The notes beneath the pieces were generated by a model. The model had not been told where the DNA came from and made no database searches. It saw only the letters and a list, made by a program, of their open reading frames with translations. The position numbers and the translations under genes are program-made. 64,000 nucleotides of DNA from Phycisphaeraceae bacterium. GTDB lineage: Bacteria > Planctomycetota > Phycisphaerae > Phycisphaerales > SM1A02. The stretch spans positions 2,671,205 to 2,735,204 of the forward strand of contig CP054178.1 in the NCBI GenBank assembly GCA_015709595.1. The letters are read 5' to 3'. Shown here piece by piece: positions 45,192-53,165 of the stretch (positions within the stretch are counted from its first letter, which is position 1; each line of letters starts with the position of its first letter).

Positions 45192-45677
45192 ATGACCTCT
45201 TCCCACCCGGCCCCAGGCATGCCCACCGTCCGTTCTTTGCACCATGCTCTGCTCCTTGGCTCGCTGCTGGCCGGCGTGCTGGTGCTGATTCCGCCCGGCT
45301 GCGACAGCAACAAGACGAGCGACAAGGACGTGCAGTTTCTGGAGGTGCAGGACGCCGTGGTGCTCAGCCGCGAGAAGTCGGGCATTCTGTCGCTGGGCAA
45401 CAAGAAGGTGGGCTGGGTGGACCCGCGCCCCGCAGCCCGCTACCAGGCGGAGCACATTCCCGGCGCCATCAACGTTCAGCCCAGCGACCTGTCGCCGAAT
45501 GACCCGCGACTGAAGGACTTCGACGTGCTCGTCGTCTACGGCGATGACTATGACGGAACCCTCGCCACCGTGATGGCCAAGAACCTCATTCGCAACGGTC
45601 ACAAGGACGTGCGAACCCTGCGCGGCGGGCTGCGCGCCTGGAAGGCCGCCGGGAACGACACGGTGAAGGGCGGGTAG
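45192..45677 (+). CDS. Rhodanese-like lipoprotein lacking the catalytic cysteine
   Basis: A 161-residue exported protein. The signal ends in a lipobox (LLAGVLVLIPPGCDSN), so it is probably lipid-anchored. The C-terminal half is a rhodanese domain: VGWVDPRPAARYQAEHIPGAINV, then VLVVYGDDYDGTLATVMAKNLIRNGHKDVRTLRGGLRAW. The active-site loop, normally Cys after VVY, reads VVYGDDYDG, so sulfur transfer is unlikely and a binding role is more plausible. ATG 45192 gives the signal peptide. Confidence 0.88.
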   Translation: MTSSHPAPGMPTVRSLHHALLLGSLLAGVLVLIPPGCDSNKTSDKDVQFLEVQDAVVLSREKSGILSLGNKKVGWVDPRPAARYQAEHIPGAINVQPSDLSPNDPRLKDFDVLVVYGDDYDGTLATVMAKNLIRNGHKDVRTLRGGLRAWKAAGNDTVKGG

Positions 45678-45733
45678 GAGAATCGGTCCCGCGTTCCCGG
45701 GCTCGGACAATTCGCGTCACCAGACCTGTCCAG

Positions 45734-47125
45734 TCACTCCACCCCCATCCCGCGCCGCGCGGATGGTCGCCACGGCAGGGTCAGGGCGGCGATGAACGCC
45801 AGCAGTCCGAAGCCGTGGCCGTTGAGGGTATAGCAGTCGAACTGCGTGCCGATCAGCCACGCCAGCAACACCCACGGCAGGGCGTCCGCGAAGAGGTGGT
45901 CGCGCGCTCCCCCACGTTCGCGCCACGTTCGCACCACCAGAATCACCAGTGACGCGGTGAATGGAATCGCCCCCAGGACGCCCGTCGCGTAGAGCACGTG
46001 CAGGTACGCCGAGTGTGGATGGGCGGCGGTGATGCGGCCGTCGCCCTTGCCCGTCTCACGCACCAGTTTCTGCACGCGGGGCAGGCGCGAGAGCGTCTCC
46101 GCGTACTCCGGTGTCTGCCGCGTCAGCACGCGGAACGAGCCCGCTCCCTGCCCCCACACGGGCGACTGAAGAAAGAACCGGCCCGCCCATCGCCACATCA
46201 TCAGCCGCTGCCCCGTGCCGGTGGCGTAGTCGCCCTGCTCGGCGGCATCCAGATGCTTCTGCGCGTTCTCGATGCGGAAGCGAATATACGAACCCCCGAA
46301 GTGCCAGCCCACCGCGCCCAGCACCAGCGCGCTGCACGCCACGATGATCGCGGTGCGGCGGACTTCGCGGTGGCGGATCGTCATGAACAGCCACAGCGCG
46401 GGCGTGAGAAGGCCGCCCGCCACCCAGCTGCCGCGGCTGCCCGAGGCCACCAGCCCCGCCGCGGCGAGCAGGCCGCCGAGGATGAGCAGAGCGAGCAGAC
46501 GGATTGAGGCGGGCGCGACCGTCCAGCGCGTCCGCAGGATGGTGGCGAAGTAGATCAGGAATGCAGCCAGGTTGAACGCCCCGGTCTGGATGGGGTGGAG
46601 CAGGGCGCGGGCGCGGCTCTCACCTTCCAGTTGCTGCCCCAGTACGCCCAGCAACTGGGCGATCTGCACGCCGTTCATCGCCAGCACGCCCACGAGGAAC
46701 GACCAGATCAGCCAGTAGGGACGATCCAGCACCGGCCACAAGGCCAGCGGCAGCAGGATCACGCGGAAGGCCTTGAGTTCCGTCAGCCCCTCGTGCGGAT
46801 CGATGGACCAGAGGATGGAGAGCCCATGGATCGCCGCCCACGCCAGCATGGCGAGAACCCAGCGGTCGGCGATGACCGGGGGATAGCACCACCGGGTGTT
46901 GGGCAGGCGGATGAGGGCGTAGCCGACCAGCAGGGCGAATGAGATGGCCTCCAGCGCCGGCGCCAGCGGCAGGCAGACGAGGTAGAGCATCGCCAGCGCG
47001 GTATGAACCTGGTGGCCGATTGGGTCTCGCACGCGGACGTAGCGATGCAGCGCCGGGGCCAGCACGGCGGCGTCCTCGCGTCGCCACGCGGGAGGGGGCG
47101 GCAGGTCGGTGCGAATCAAACCCAT
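45734..47125 (-). CDS. O-antigen ligase / polymerase family membrane protein
   Basis: A 463-residue protein with about ten to twelve membrane helices and the large periplasmic loop of the WaaL/Wzy family (SYIRFRIENAQKHLDAAEQ...GAGSFR..TAAHPHSAYLHVLYATGVLG). The Arg-rich loop and the HPHSAYL motif are typical of ligases that join O-antigen or other glycans to a lipid core. It opens the envelope-glycan region, on the opposite strand to the kinases that follow. The ligase versus polymerase role cannot be told apart. Confidence 0.9.
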   Translation of the reverse strand: MGLIRTDLPPPPAWRREDAAVLAPALHRYVRVRDPIGHQVHTALAMLYLVCLPLAPALEAISFALLVGYALIRLPNTRWCYPPVIADRWVLAMLAWAAIHGLSILWSIDPHEGLTELKAFRVILLPLALWPVLDRPYWLIWSFLVGVLAMNGVQIAQLLGVLGQQLEGESRARALLHPIQTGAFNLAAFLIYFATILRTRWTVAPASIRLLALLILGGLLAAAGLVASGSRGSWVAGGLLTPALWLFMTIRHREVRRTAIIVACSALVLGAVGWHFGGSYIRFRIENAQKHLDAAEQGDYATGTGQRLMMWRWAGRFFLQSPVWGQGAGSFRVLTRQTPEYAETLSRLPRVQKLVRETGKGDGRITAAHPHSAYLHVLYATGVLGAIPFTASLVILVVRTWRERGGARDHLFADALPWVLLAWLIGTQFDCYTLNGHGFGLLAFIAALTLPWRPSARRGMGVE

Positions 47126-47285
47126 GCGGCGTGATGGTACGCGGGCGGGGGTGATCCATCCGGGGCCATTGTCGAGGAGGCGACTGCATCACACCGCCAG
47201 TCACTTGCCCATTGCCGACAGACAGCCGGGAAAACCGGGAACCGACAACATCACCGCCATGCCGGTTGCCCGGTGCGTTCCCCCC

Positions 47286-47291
47286 TATCAT
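47286..47291 (+). promoter_or_regulatory. Putative -10 element upstream of kinase operon
   Basis: TATCAT ends 7 nt before ATG 47299, with no ribosome site; consistent with a leaderless or very short-leader transcript. Confidence 0.35.
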
Positions 47292-47298
47292 CCGCCGC

Positions 47299-48024
47299 AT
47301 GAAGACCTTGCAGCCGGACGAGTATCTGCGGCTGGTGGAGGAAGCGCGGGTCGCGTCGTCGGATCGCAAGCCGGGCAAGGTCTTCCGCTGCGCCGACGGC
47401 TGTTACATCAAGCTCTTCCGCCAGAAGCGGGGTCTTTCGTCCACGCTCTACAGCCCGTACATGCAGCGTTTCTGCCGGGCGGCGAGGCGGTTGGCGGAAC
47501 TGGGCATTCCCACCGTGCGCGTGGTGGACGCCTTTCGCGTCAAGGGCATGCGTCAGCACGCGGTGAAGTACGAGGGTCTTGCCGGTCGCCCGCTGCGGGC
47601 GCATCTGAACGATCCGAAGACCACCCACGTTGAGCGCGATCGTCTGCTGACAGGCCATGCCCGGTTTCTCGCGATGCTGCATGAGAAGGGCGTGTACTTC
47701 CGCGCGATTCATCTGAACAACGTGATCGACCTGCCTGACGGCTCGTTCGGGCTGATCGACCTGGCGGACTGCCATTTCTTCGATCAACCGCTTTCGGAAT
47801 GGCGCCGGGCGCGCAACTTCAAGCCCCCCATGCGCTACGACGTTGATCGTCAGGCGCTGGAGGCCTTCGGGCTGGATCGGTTCATCGCCACGTACCTCGA
47901 AGCGGCGGGTTTGTCGGAACGGTCACGAACCCGGTTCCTGGCGGACCTGGCGCCGCTGCACCCGTCGCTGGGCGAGGCGGCGACCATACTGCTCCGTCAT
48001 GCGGCGCCGGCGAGGGCGACATGA
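47299..48024 (+). CDS. LPS kinase-like protein (WaaP/Kdo kinase family)
   Basis: A 241-residue protein with a eukaryotic-like kinase fold of the lipopolysaccharide-core kinase group. The ATP lysine is probably in DGCYIKLFRQKR. The catalytic loop reads GVYFRAIHLNNVIDLPDGSFGLIDLADC, with Asn and Asp metal ligands but Ala in place of the usual RDLH arginine-aspartate. The stop overlaps the next kinase gene (ATGA, 48021-48024). Probably phosphorylates a core sugar; the altered catalytic loop leaves activity uncertain. Confidence 0.82.
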   Translation: MKTLQPDEYLRLVEEARVASSDRKPGKVFRCADGCYIKLFRQKRGLSSTLYSPYMQRFCRAARRLAELGIPTVRVVDAFRVKGMRQHAVKYEGLAGRPLRAHLNDPKTTHVERDRLLTGHARFLAMLHEKGVYFRAIHLNNVIDLPDGSFGLIDLADCHFFDQPLSEWRRARNFKPPMRYDVDRQALEAFGLDRFIATYLEAAGLSERSRTRFLADLAPLHPSLGEAATILLRHAAPARAT

Positions 48025-48776
48025 GCGAAGCGGGCGTCATCCGCCGCCGCTCGTTCCGTCGCCGCCTGGTGGCGCGGGCCGGCGTGGATGAGGCGATCCT
48101 CCATGCGCTGCGGGAGCGACCCGATGCGTTGATCGAGCAGGGGACGATTCTCAAGCCGGGAGATCGCTGCACCGTGGCGCGAATTGCTGGACCGTCGAAC
48201 GAAGGCGGCGGAGGTGGGGGGGGTGGAAGTGGGGGGGGTGGGGGAGCGGTCATCAAACGGTACAACCGCAGGGGGCTGTTTCACACGCTCACGCACCTGC
48301 TGGCGCGGTCGCGTGCATCCTGGTGCTGGGCCAACGCGCAGCGGGTGCGCGCCGCGGGCTTGCGCACGCCCACGCCGCTGGCGTTCGTGGAAGAACGATG
48401 GGGACCTTTCCGGGGGCGTTCGTTTCTGATCGTGGAGCACGTACCGGGCGTCCCCCTCGTCGAGTGGGTCGTCGCGCATGCGAACGATGCCCGGGTGATC
48501 GAGGCCATGGCCGATCGCTTCGCCGACATCTGGCGGGCGCTGGGCAAGGCCCGGCTGGGGCATGGGGACATGAAGGCCACGAATTTTCTCGTGGATGGAG
48601 CGGGCGAGCTGTGGCTCATCGATCTGGACGGGATGCGTCCGCACCCGCCCGGTCCGACGCTTGCCCGCGCCCGCAAACGCGACCGGGCGCGCTTTCTCAG
48701 AAACTGGCAAGACCGGCCGGAAGTGCAGGCGATCTTCCAAAGTCGCCTCGATACGTCCGCACGGCGCGTCGGATGA
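48021..48776 (+). CDS. LPS kinase-like protein with polyglycine insertion
   Basis: A 251-residue kinase-fold protein of the WaaP/Kdo kinase group, coupled to the preceding kinase gene. The N-lobe carries EGGGGGGGGSGGGGGAVIKRYN: a run of about 14 small residues just before the probable ATP-binding Lys. The catalytic loop is intact (LGHGDMKATNFLV) and the DFG-like motif is LIDLDGM. C-terminus RARFLRNWQDRPEV is typical. Its last 80 bp overlap, tail to tail, the rfaP gene on the other strand. Confidence 0.85.
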   Translation: MSEAGVIRRRSFRRRLVARAGVDEAILHALRERPDALIEQGTILKPGDRCTVARIAGPSNEGGGGGGGGSGGGGGAVIKRYNRRGLFHTLTHLLARSRASWCWANAQRVRAAGLRTPTPLAFVEERWGPFRGRSFLIVEHVPGVPLVEWVVAHANDARVIEAMADRFADIWRALGKARLGHGDMKATNFLVDGAGELWLIDLDGMRPHPPGPTLARARKRDRARFLRNWQDRPEVQAIFQSRLDTSARRVG

Positions 48777-49545
48777 CGTGGCGCAGAAAGCCGCGGGTGC
48801 CCCGCTGGCGCAGGCGCTCGCGCCAGCCGCGCCCCCAGTACGTCCGCAGAAAGCGCAGCCCGTCGAGCGAGGTGACGCCCAGATCGAGCGACGAGAAGAG
48901 CAATCCCGACAGATCCTTGGCGATCCATCGGATCGGCACGCGCGGGCGGATCTGCACCCGGTGCAGGTCGATGACGTGCAGCCGGAGTTCATCGCCGCGC
49001 TCGAACGTGCTGAAGTCGCGCTGGGGCAGCATGAAGTGGCAGAGGTAGAAGTCGCGGTGATTGAGCCCGTTCTCATGCATGGCGCGGGCGATGGCGGCCA
49101 GTTCGGCGACGGCGGCGTGCTTCAGCCGCGACTGCCTCTGGTGAGGCAGCGACTGCCACGACCGCACCGCCTCGTCGAGGTGGATGAACCCTTCCAGCGC
49201 CTCGGTGATGATGAACGACTGCCGCGTCCACGGCGTTCCGCCGCGCTCGCCGAACCCGGCGCATCGCACCGTGGGCGCGCCCAGTCGCACCAACCGCTCG
49301 ATGGCGTCACGCTCCGGCGCGGCCGAGGTGATCGGCCAGCGGACGTGCAGCAGGTTGCGGACGAACTCCGCCGGCGGGGTGCGGTCGTGGACCTTGACGA
49401 AGTACGCCCGTCCGCCGATCTCGCAGCGGAACGTGCGCCGGTTCTTGTGTTCGCGGAAGACCCGCCCCGTGAGCGACAGGACCGCGTCGAACGTACCCTG
49501 ACGCGGCAGATGGGCGGCGAGATGGTCGGCGAGTTCGATCCTCAC
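48697..49545 (-). CDS. rfaP: Lipopolysaccharide core heptose(I) kinase
   Basis: A 282-residue kinase closely resembling RfaP/WaaP, which phosphorylates heptose I of the LPS inner core. It has FRCEIGGRAYFVKVH (ATP Lys), ERDAIERLVRLGAPT, the catalytic loop ENGLNHRDFYLCHFML and LHVIDLHRVQIRPRVPIRWIAKDLSGLLFS. GTG 49545 overlaps the stop of the upstream heptosyltransferase gene (GTGA). The 3' end overlaps the convergent kinase gene by 80 bp. Confidence 0.92.
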   Translation of the reverse strand: MRIELADHLAAHLPRQGTFDAVLSLTGRVFREHKNRRTFRCEIGGRAYFVKVHDRTPPAEFVRNLLHVRWPITSAAPERDAIERLVRLGAPTVRCAGFGERGGTPWTRQSFIITEALEGFIHLDEAVRSWQSLPHQRQSRLKHAAVAELAAIARAMHENGLNHRDFYLCHFMLPQRDFSTFERGDELRLHVIDLHRVQIRPRVPIRWIAKDLSGLLFSSLDLGVTSLDGLRFLRTYWGRGWRERLRQRGTRGFLRHVIRRAVRTYRGDFGRSPALPAGLASF

Positions 49546-50639
49546 GACGCTTCACCGCCCCCTTTCTCCGAAGCCCCTCGCGTCTTCGAGAGAGGACGCC
49601 CCCGCCCCTCGCCCGCCGTGACCTGCCCCATGATTGCCTCCGCCGCGTGAATCACGTCCGATGCGGGAATGCGCCCGATGGCGCATCGCTCCGGCACGTC
49701 ATCCGCGACAAGCTCCTCCGGAAGGAACGGATCCGCCGTGATGATTCGCTCACGGATTCCCGGCAGCGTGGTCCAGCGCGGGTCGGTGGGGCCGAAGAGC
49801 GTCACCAGCGGCGTGCCCAGCGCGGCGGCAATGTGCCTCGGTCCCGTGTCGTTGGTGATGACAAGCAAGGCGCGTTCGATGACGCCTTTCAACGCGCCGA
49901 GCGTGACGCCTCGCTCGACCAGGTTGATGGAGTCCGGCACGCCCGCGCACACGTCTCGCACGATCTCCCGTTCGCCGGGCGAGCCGTTGACCACCACGCG
50001 CACGCCGTGACGGGCCGACAGCGCACGCCCCACGACCGCGAACTGCTCCGCTGGCCAGCGCTTGCCCGGCTTGTTCCCTCCGGGGTTGAGCACCACAAAT
50101 GGGCCGGTGACGCCCCGCAGCGTCGAGGCGGCGGCGGCGCGATCTTCCTCGGACACCGCCAGATGCAGCGCGGGGTCAATCGATTCGACGCCCAGCGACC
50201 ACTTCGCCAGCCGCAGGTAGTACTCGAGCGTGGCGATGGGCCGCTCACGCCGCTTGTCGAACGCCAGCCCGTGCGTGAGCAGGAACCCGCGTGCGTCCCG
50301 TGCATACCCCGCGCGGATGCGCGTGCCGCTCAGTCGCAGGGCGAGTGCGGCCCGGAAACTGTTGGGCAGCAGCAGGGCGGCGTCGGGTCTGACGGCCCGG
50401 ATGACCTTTGCCCTGCGCCACACGCCCGCGACGCCGCGCGGGTCAAGGGCGATCCACTCATCCACGAAGGGACATCCCGCGAGCAGTCGATCGAGACCGG
50501 GCCGCACCAGCCCGACGATCCGCGCCTCGGGGATCGCTGTCCTGGCCGCCCGAAGCACAGGTGTGGCCATGATGCAGTCGCCAAGCCACGACGGCATGTC
50601 GATGAGAAGCCGGTTCGTGCCGTGGGGGATGGGGCTCAT
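49542..50639 (-). CDS. waaF: Glycosyltransferase family 9, heptosyltransferase (WaaF-like)
   Basis: A 365-residue GT-B enzyme that adds heptose to the growing LPS core. MPSWLGDCIMATPVLRAAR is the N-terminal acceptor-side motif. FVVLNPGGNKPGKRWPAEQFAVVGRAL and LVITNDTGPRHIAAALGTPLVTLFGPTDPRW form the ADP-heptose site. The C-terminal 25 residues are low-complexity. ATG 50639 overlaps the stop of the upstream small gene (ATGA), and its stop overlaps rfaP. Heptosyltransferase II is the best match; heptosyltransferase I is less likely. Confidence 0.92.
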   Translation of the reverse strand: MSPIPHGTNRLLIDMPSWLGDCIMATPVLRAARTAIPEARIVGLVRPGLDRLLAGCPFVDEWIALDPRGVAGVWRRAKVIRAVRPDAALLLPNSFRAALALRLSGTRIRAGYARDARGFLLTHGLAFDKRRERPIATLEYYLRLAKWSLGVESIDPALHLAVSEEDRAAAASTLRGVTGPFVVLNPGGNKPGKRWPAEQFAVVGRALSARHGVRVVVNGSPGEREIVRDVCAGVPDSINLVERGVTLGALKGVIERALLVITNDTGPRHIAAALGTPLVTLFGPTDPRWTTLPGIRERIITADPFLPEELVADDVPERCAIGRIPASDVIHAAEAIMGQVTAGEGRGRPLSKTRGASEKGGGEAS

Positions 50640-50965
50640 GAGAACTTCCACGCCTCGCCCAGGTCATCCTCCTCCTCGTCGCTCCACCGCGGTTCCCCCC
50701 AGAGCGAATCGCCGCCATGCCTGGCCGCGTACCAGCGTGTGGTGAGACGCCGCAACTCCGCCGCCAGCCCGATGGCGACAATCCGCGGACCTTCGATGGT
50801 GATCGTGATGGCGTCCGGCTCGGGCCGGATCGACCGCACGGTCACGGCGTGGCGCTCCGCCAGCGCGTGAGCGGCGGCGACCACGGTTTCCCGCGTGCGC
50901 TCGTCCGCCAGCGGTTCTCCCCGCAGGGCACGCAGCGTGACGGTGGAGAGGCCGGGTGCTGTCAT
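50636..50965 (-). CDS. Small conserved hypothetical protein, LPS operon
   Basis: A 109-residue soluble protein: helical AHALAERHAVTVRSIRPEPDAITITIEGPRIVAIGLAAELRRLTTRWY, then an acidic tail (SDEEEDDLGEAWKFS). No motif known to me. Its stop overlaps the start of the heptosyltransferase gene, so it is co-expressed with LPS-core synthesis. It may be a small accessory factor. Confidence 0.75.
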   Translation of the reverse strand: MTAPGLSTVTLRALRGEPLADERTRETVVAAAHALAERHAVTVRSIRPEPDAITITIEGPRIVAIGLAAELRRLTTRWYAARHGGDSLWGEPRWSDEEEDDLGEAWKFS

Positions 50966-51024
50966 CGGTGGTTCCGAGGGGAGTGCGCGAGGCGTGGGAC
51001 GATGTGGGCCGCAGGCGGGACAAT

Positions 51025-51064
51025 GATCGAGGGATCAAGGCATCAGGCCATCAAGGCATCGAGG
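51025..51064. repeat. Octamer array (5 units)
   Basis: Five direct 8-bp units: GATCGAGG, GATCAAGG, CATCAGGC, CATCAAGG, CATCGAGG. It lies in the 220-bp gap between the small LPS gene and the GmhB-like gene, in which I see no gene or promoter. Confidence 0.75.
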
Positions 51065-51187
51065 ATACCGGAGGCCAAGGGGCTCAGGAGCGTGCCGTCC
51101 GCCATCTCCGGACGCCGAAAGGTGAGAACCGAAGATCGACAACTCCCCAACACCCGGACGCGGCGCTCCCCAACCTGCCTCCATTCC

Positions 51188-52282
51188 TCACGTGCGAGCA
51201 TCCAGCAGCATGCACATGATTGCGCCCAGCTGCAGCAGCAGCGCTCCGGACATCCACTGCATGAAATGTTCGAAGTGGCCCGTTTGCAGCAAGGCGAGAA
51301 GGGCGAACAGCAGCACCAGCAGCTGGCACAGCCCCGCGCCCATGCGCAGGGGGGTGAACTCCGTGCGCCGCGACCGCTCGGTGCGGATCTCCTCCGCCAG
51401 GTCGTGAATCGCTCGCCGCAGGGGCTCCGTCTCGTCGATGTCGATCGTGGGTGTGCGGGCTGCGTCGGCTTGCCCCGGGACGCGACCCGCCACCGCCGCG
51501 CCGAGGTTGGAAACGGCGCGTCTGGACCCACCGGGGCGACCGGATCGGTTCGACTTCCCCTCGTGATCGAGGATGATCGCCACGGCTTCGTCAAAATTCG
51601 AGACGGTGAATGACGCGTGCGCTTCCGCAATGGTTCGATCGTCGTTCGAGAGCAGAATCGTCCGGCAGCCGGCGGAGATGCCCGCCGTCACATCCCGAAC
51701 CTGGTCGCCGATCATCCAGCACGCGGGCAGTTCCAGGTCCAGATCCCGCGCGGCTTGAATCAACATGCCCGGCTGGGGCTTGCGCCAGGGGTGTTCACGC
51801 CGGTATTCCGCCACCGTGCCTTCGGGGTGGTAGGGACAGTAGTAGAAGCGGTCGATGATGCCCGAAGTTCCGGCCTGTTCATCCACGAGCCGGGCGATGC
51901 GCTGATGCACCGCGTCCACGTCGCGTTCGGTGTACTTGCCCCTCGCCACGCCACCCTGGTTGGTCACGACGACAAGCCGGAATCCCTTCTCGCGCAGACG
52001 ACGCAATGCCGCGGCGACGCCTTCCCGCAGCACCACCTTGTCCGGGTCGCCCAGGTCTCCATCGTTGAGGATGAGCGTGTTGTCCCGGTCGAGGAAAACG
52101 GCCTTCACGTCCAATGATAGGGCTTCCCGCTCGTGCGCCCGTGTGGTGCGAGTGCCTCCCACGCGATCCGAACGGTTGAGTTCCGGCGGCGTCTGCAGTT
52201 GCGTCAAGACACGGTCCCCGCGAGCGTTTGATCCAGGAGCGTGAAGAATCCGGCGGGTGATGATCCCGTCCAGGTCGATCAT
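51188..52282 (-). CDS. gmhB: GmhB-like HAD phosphatase with C-terminal membrane hairpin
   Basis: HAD-family phosphatase resembling D,D-heptose 1,7-bisphosphate phosphatase of ADP-heptose synthesis. Motifs: VFLDRDNTLILND (I), VVVTNQGGVARGKY (II), the zinc-loop-like YYCPYHPEG, WRKPQPGM (III) and MIGDQVRDV (IV). The last 60 residues hold two membrane helices (GLCQLLVLLFALLALLQ and SGALLLQLGAIMCMLL), unusual for GmhB. ATG 52282 lies downstream of a terminator; about 60 residues precede motif I, and a later TTG (SLDVKAVFLD) could be the true start. Confidence 0.82.
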   Translation of the reverse strand: MIDLDGIITRRILHAPGSNARGDRVLTQLQTPPELNRSDRVGGTRTTRAHEREALSLDVKAVFLDRDNTLILNDGDLGDPDKVVLREGVAAALRRLREKGFRLVVVTNQGGVARGKYTERDVDAVHQRIARLVDEQAGTSGIIDRFYYCPYHPEGTVAEYRREHPWRKPQPGMLIQAARDLDLELPACWMIGDQVRDVTAGISAGCRTILLSNDDRTIAEAHASFTVSNFDEAVAIILDHEGKSNRSGRPGGSRRAVSNLGAAVAGRVPGQADAARTPTIDIDETEPLRRAIHDLAEEIRTERSRRTEFTPLRMGAGLCQLLVLLFALLALLQTGHFEHFMQWMSGALLLQLGAIMCMLLDART

Positions 52283-52354
52283 GGCAAGCGCGGGCGTCGT
52301 CGATTCCAGCCGGTTCAGGCGGATCGCCAGCCGCGCACGCTTCGCGCGACGGTC

Positions 52355-52382
52355 AAACGAAAGACCGCCCTTGCGGGCGGCC
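52355..52382 (-). terminator. Intrinsic terminator of the LysM gene
   Basis: On the minus strand GGCCGCCC-GCAA-GGGCGGTC is followed by TTTCGTTT, 33-60 bp after the LysM lipoprotein stop. It separates that gene from the GmhB-like gene and argues against longer starts for the latter. Confidence 0.85.
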
Positions 52383-52414
52383 TTCCGATCCATCGGCGGG
52401 TGGTCGAATGGTGT

Positions 52415-52924
52415 TCAGCGGGCGGGGATCGTCAGTTTCATCCCGGCGCGAACGCGGTTGGCGTTGGGGCCGATGACCGCCTTGTTGGCGTCATAGATCG
52501 GCTGCCAGAGACCGGCGTTCTTGTAGTACTTCAGGGCGATGTGGCTGAGCGTCTCGCCCTCCTTCACCACGTGCGTGGTGGGCAGGGACGCGCCGCTCGC
52601 GGAGGCGACGGGGCGATTCGTGGTCGCCGGCCTGTTGGCGGCGGGGGGCGTGTAGCCCAGCGCGGGCTGGTTGACCGGCTGCTGGCGCGCGGCTTCCGTC
52701 GCGGCCTGCTGGGCCCGCTGTTCGGCGGCGCGGGCGATCTCGACCTGGCGGCTGGCGCGCTCTTCAGCGGCGAGCCGCTCGCTGTTGGCCTGCTCCAGCT
52801 GGGCGCGGAGCTGCTGATTCTCCTCGATCAGCGCGGCGTTCTGATCCTTCACCGAATTGTTGCACCCGGTGAGGAACACAACCGACAGGGCGGCAAGCGT
52901 GACGAACGAAGTGGTGCGGCGCAT
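52415..52924 (-). CDS. LysM-domain lipoprotein with coiled coil
   Basis: A 169-residue exported lipoprotein (lipobox VVFLTGCNN). A coiled coil (DQNAALIEENQQLRAQLEQANSERLAAEERASRQ, about 27-80) leads into a Pro/Ala/Thr linker. A C-terminal LysM domain follows (HVVKEGETLSHIALKYYKNAGLWQPIYDANKAVI...VRAGMKLTIP) that should bind peptidoglycan. AAAGGAG lies 9 nt before ATG 52924. A strong terminator follows, so it is monocistronic. Confidence 0.93.
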   Translation of the reverse strand: MRRTTSFVTLAALSVVFLTGCNNSVKDQNAALIEENQQLRAQLEQANSERLAAEERASRQVEIARAAEQRAQQAATEAARQQPVNQPALGYTPPAANRPATTNRPVASASGASLPTTHVVKEGETLSHIALKYYKNAGLWQPIYDANKAVIGPNANRVRAGMKLTIPAR

Positions 52925-53165
52925 GCGGGCGACTCCTTTCCTGGACGGGGCGAGCGGCTGCGCGACCGCCCTTCCCCTTGACCGTCGCGCTCCATGCCGG
53001 TCGGCGCACGCCGACCGTCGCGACGGGTCGATCATTCTCGCACATGATCCGCAAGACGTCGAGGGCGGCACGCGCGAAAGTGCTGCGGCTTCGCCTTCAT
53101 CGAACCGACGGCTTGGTTTTCTTTCAAGATTGCGGATCAGGCGCGGACGCTGACGCTCCGCCCCA
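52925..53165. other. Intergenic region, no gene seen
   Basis: About 240 bp between the LysM gene and the Spy-like gene, both on the minus strand. No convincing coding frame or RNA. The promoter of the LysM gene should be here but I cannot define it. Confidence 0.4.

Noticed and set aside
44970-45195. Possible 74-residue frame containing SICPRCELP
   Set aside because: No ribosome site, overlaps the start of the rhodanese-like gene, and the second half is a pyrimidine-rich leader translated by chance.
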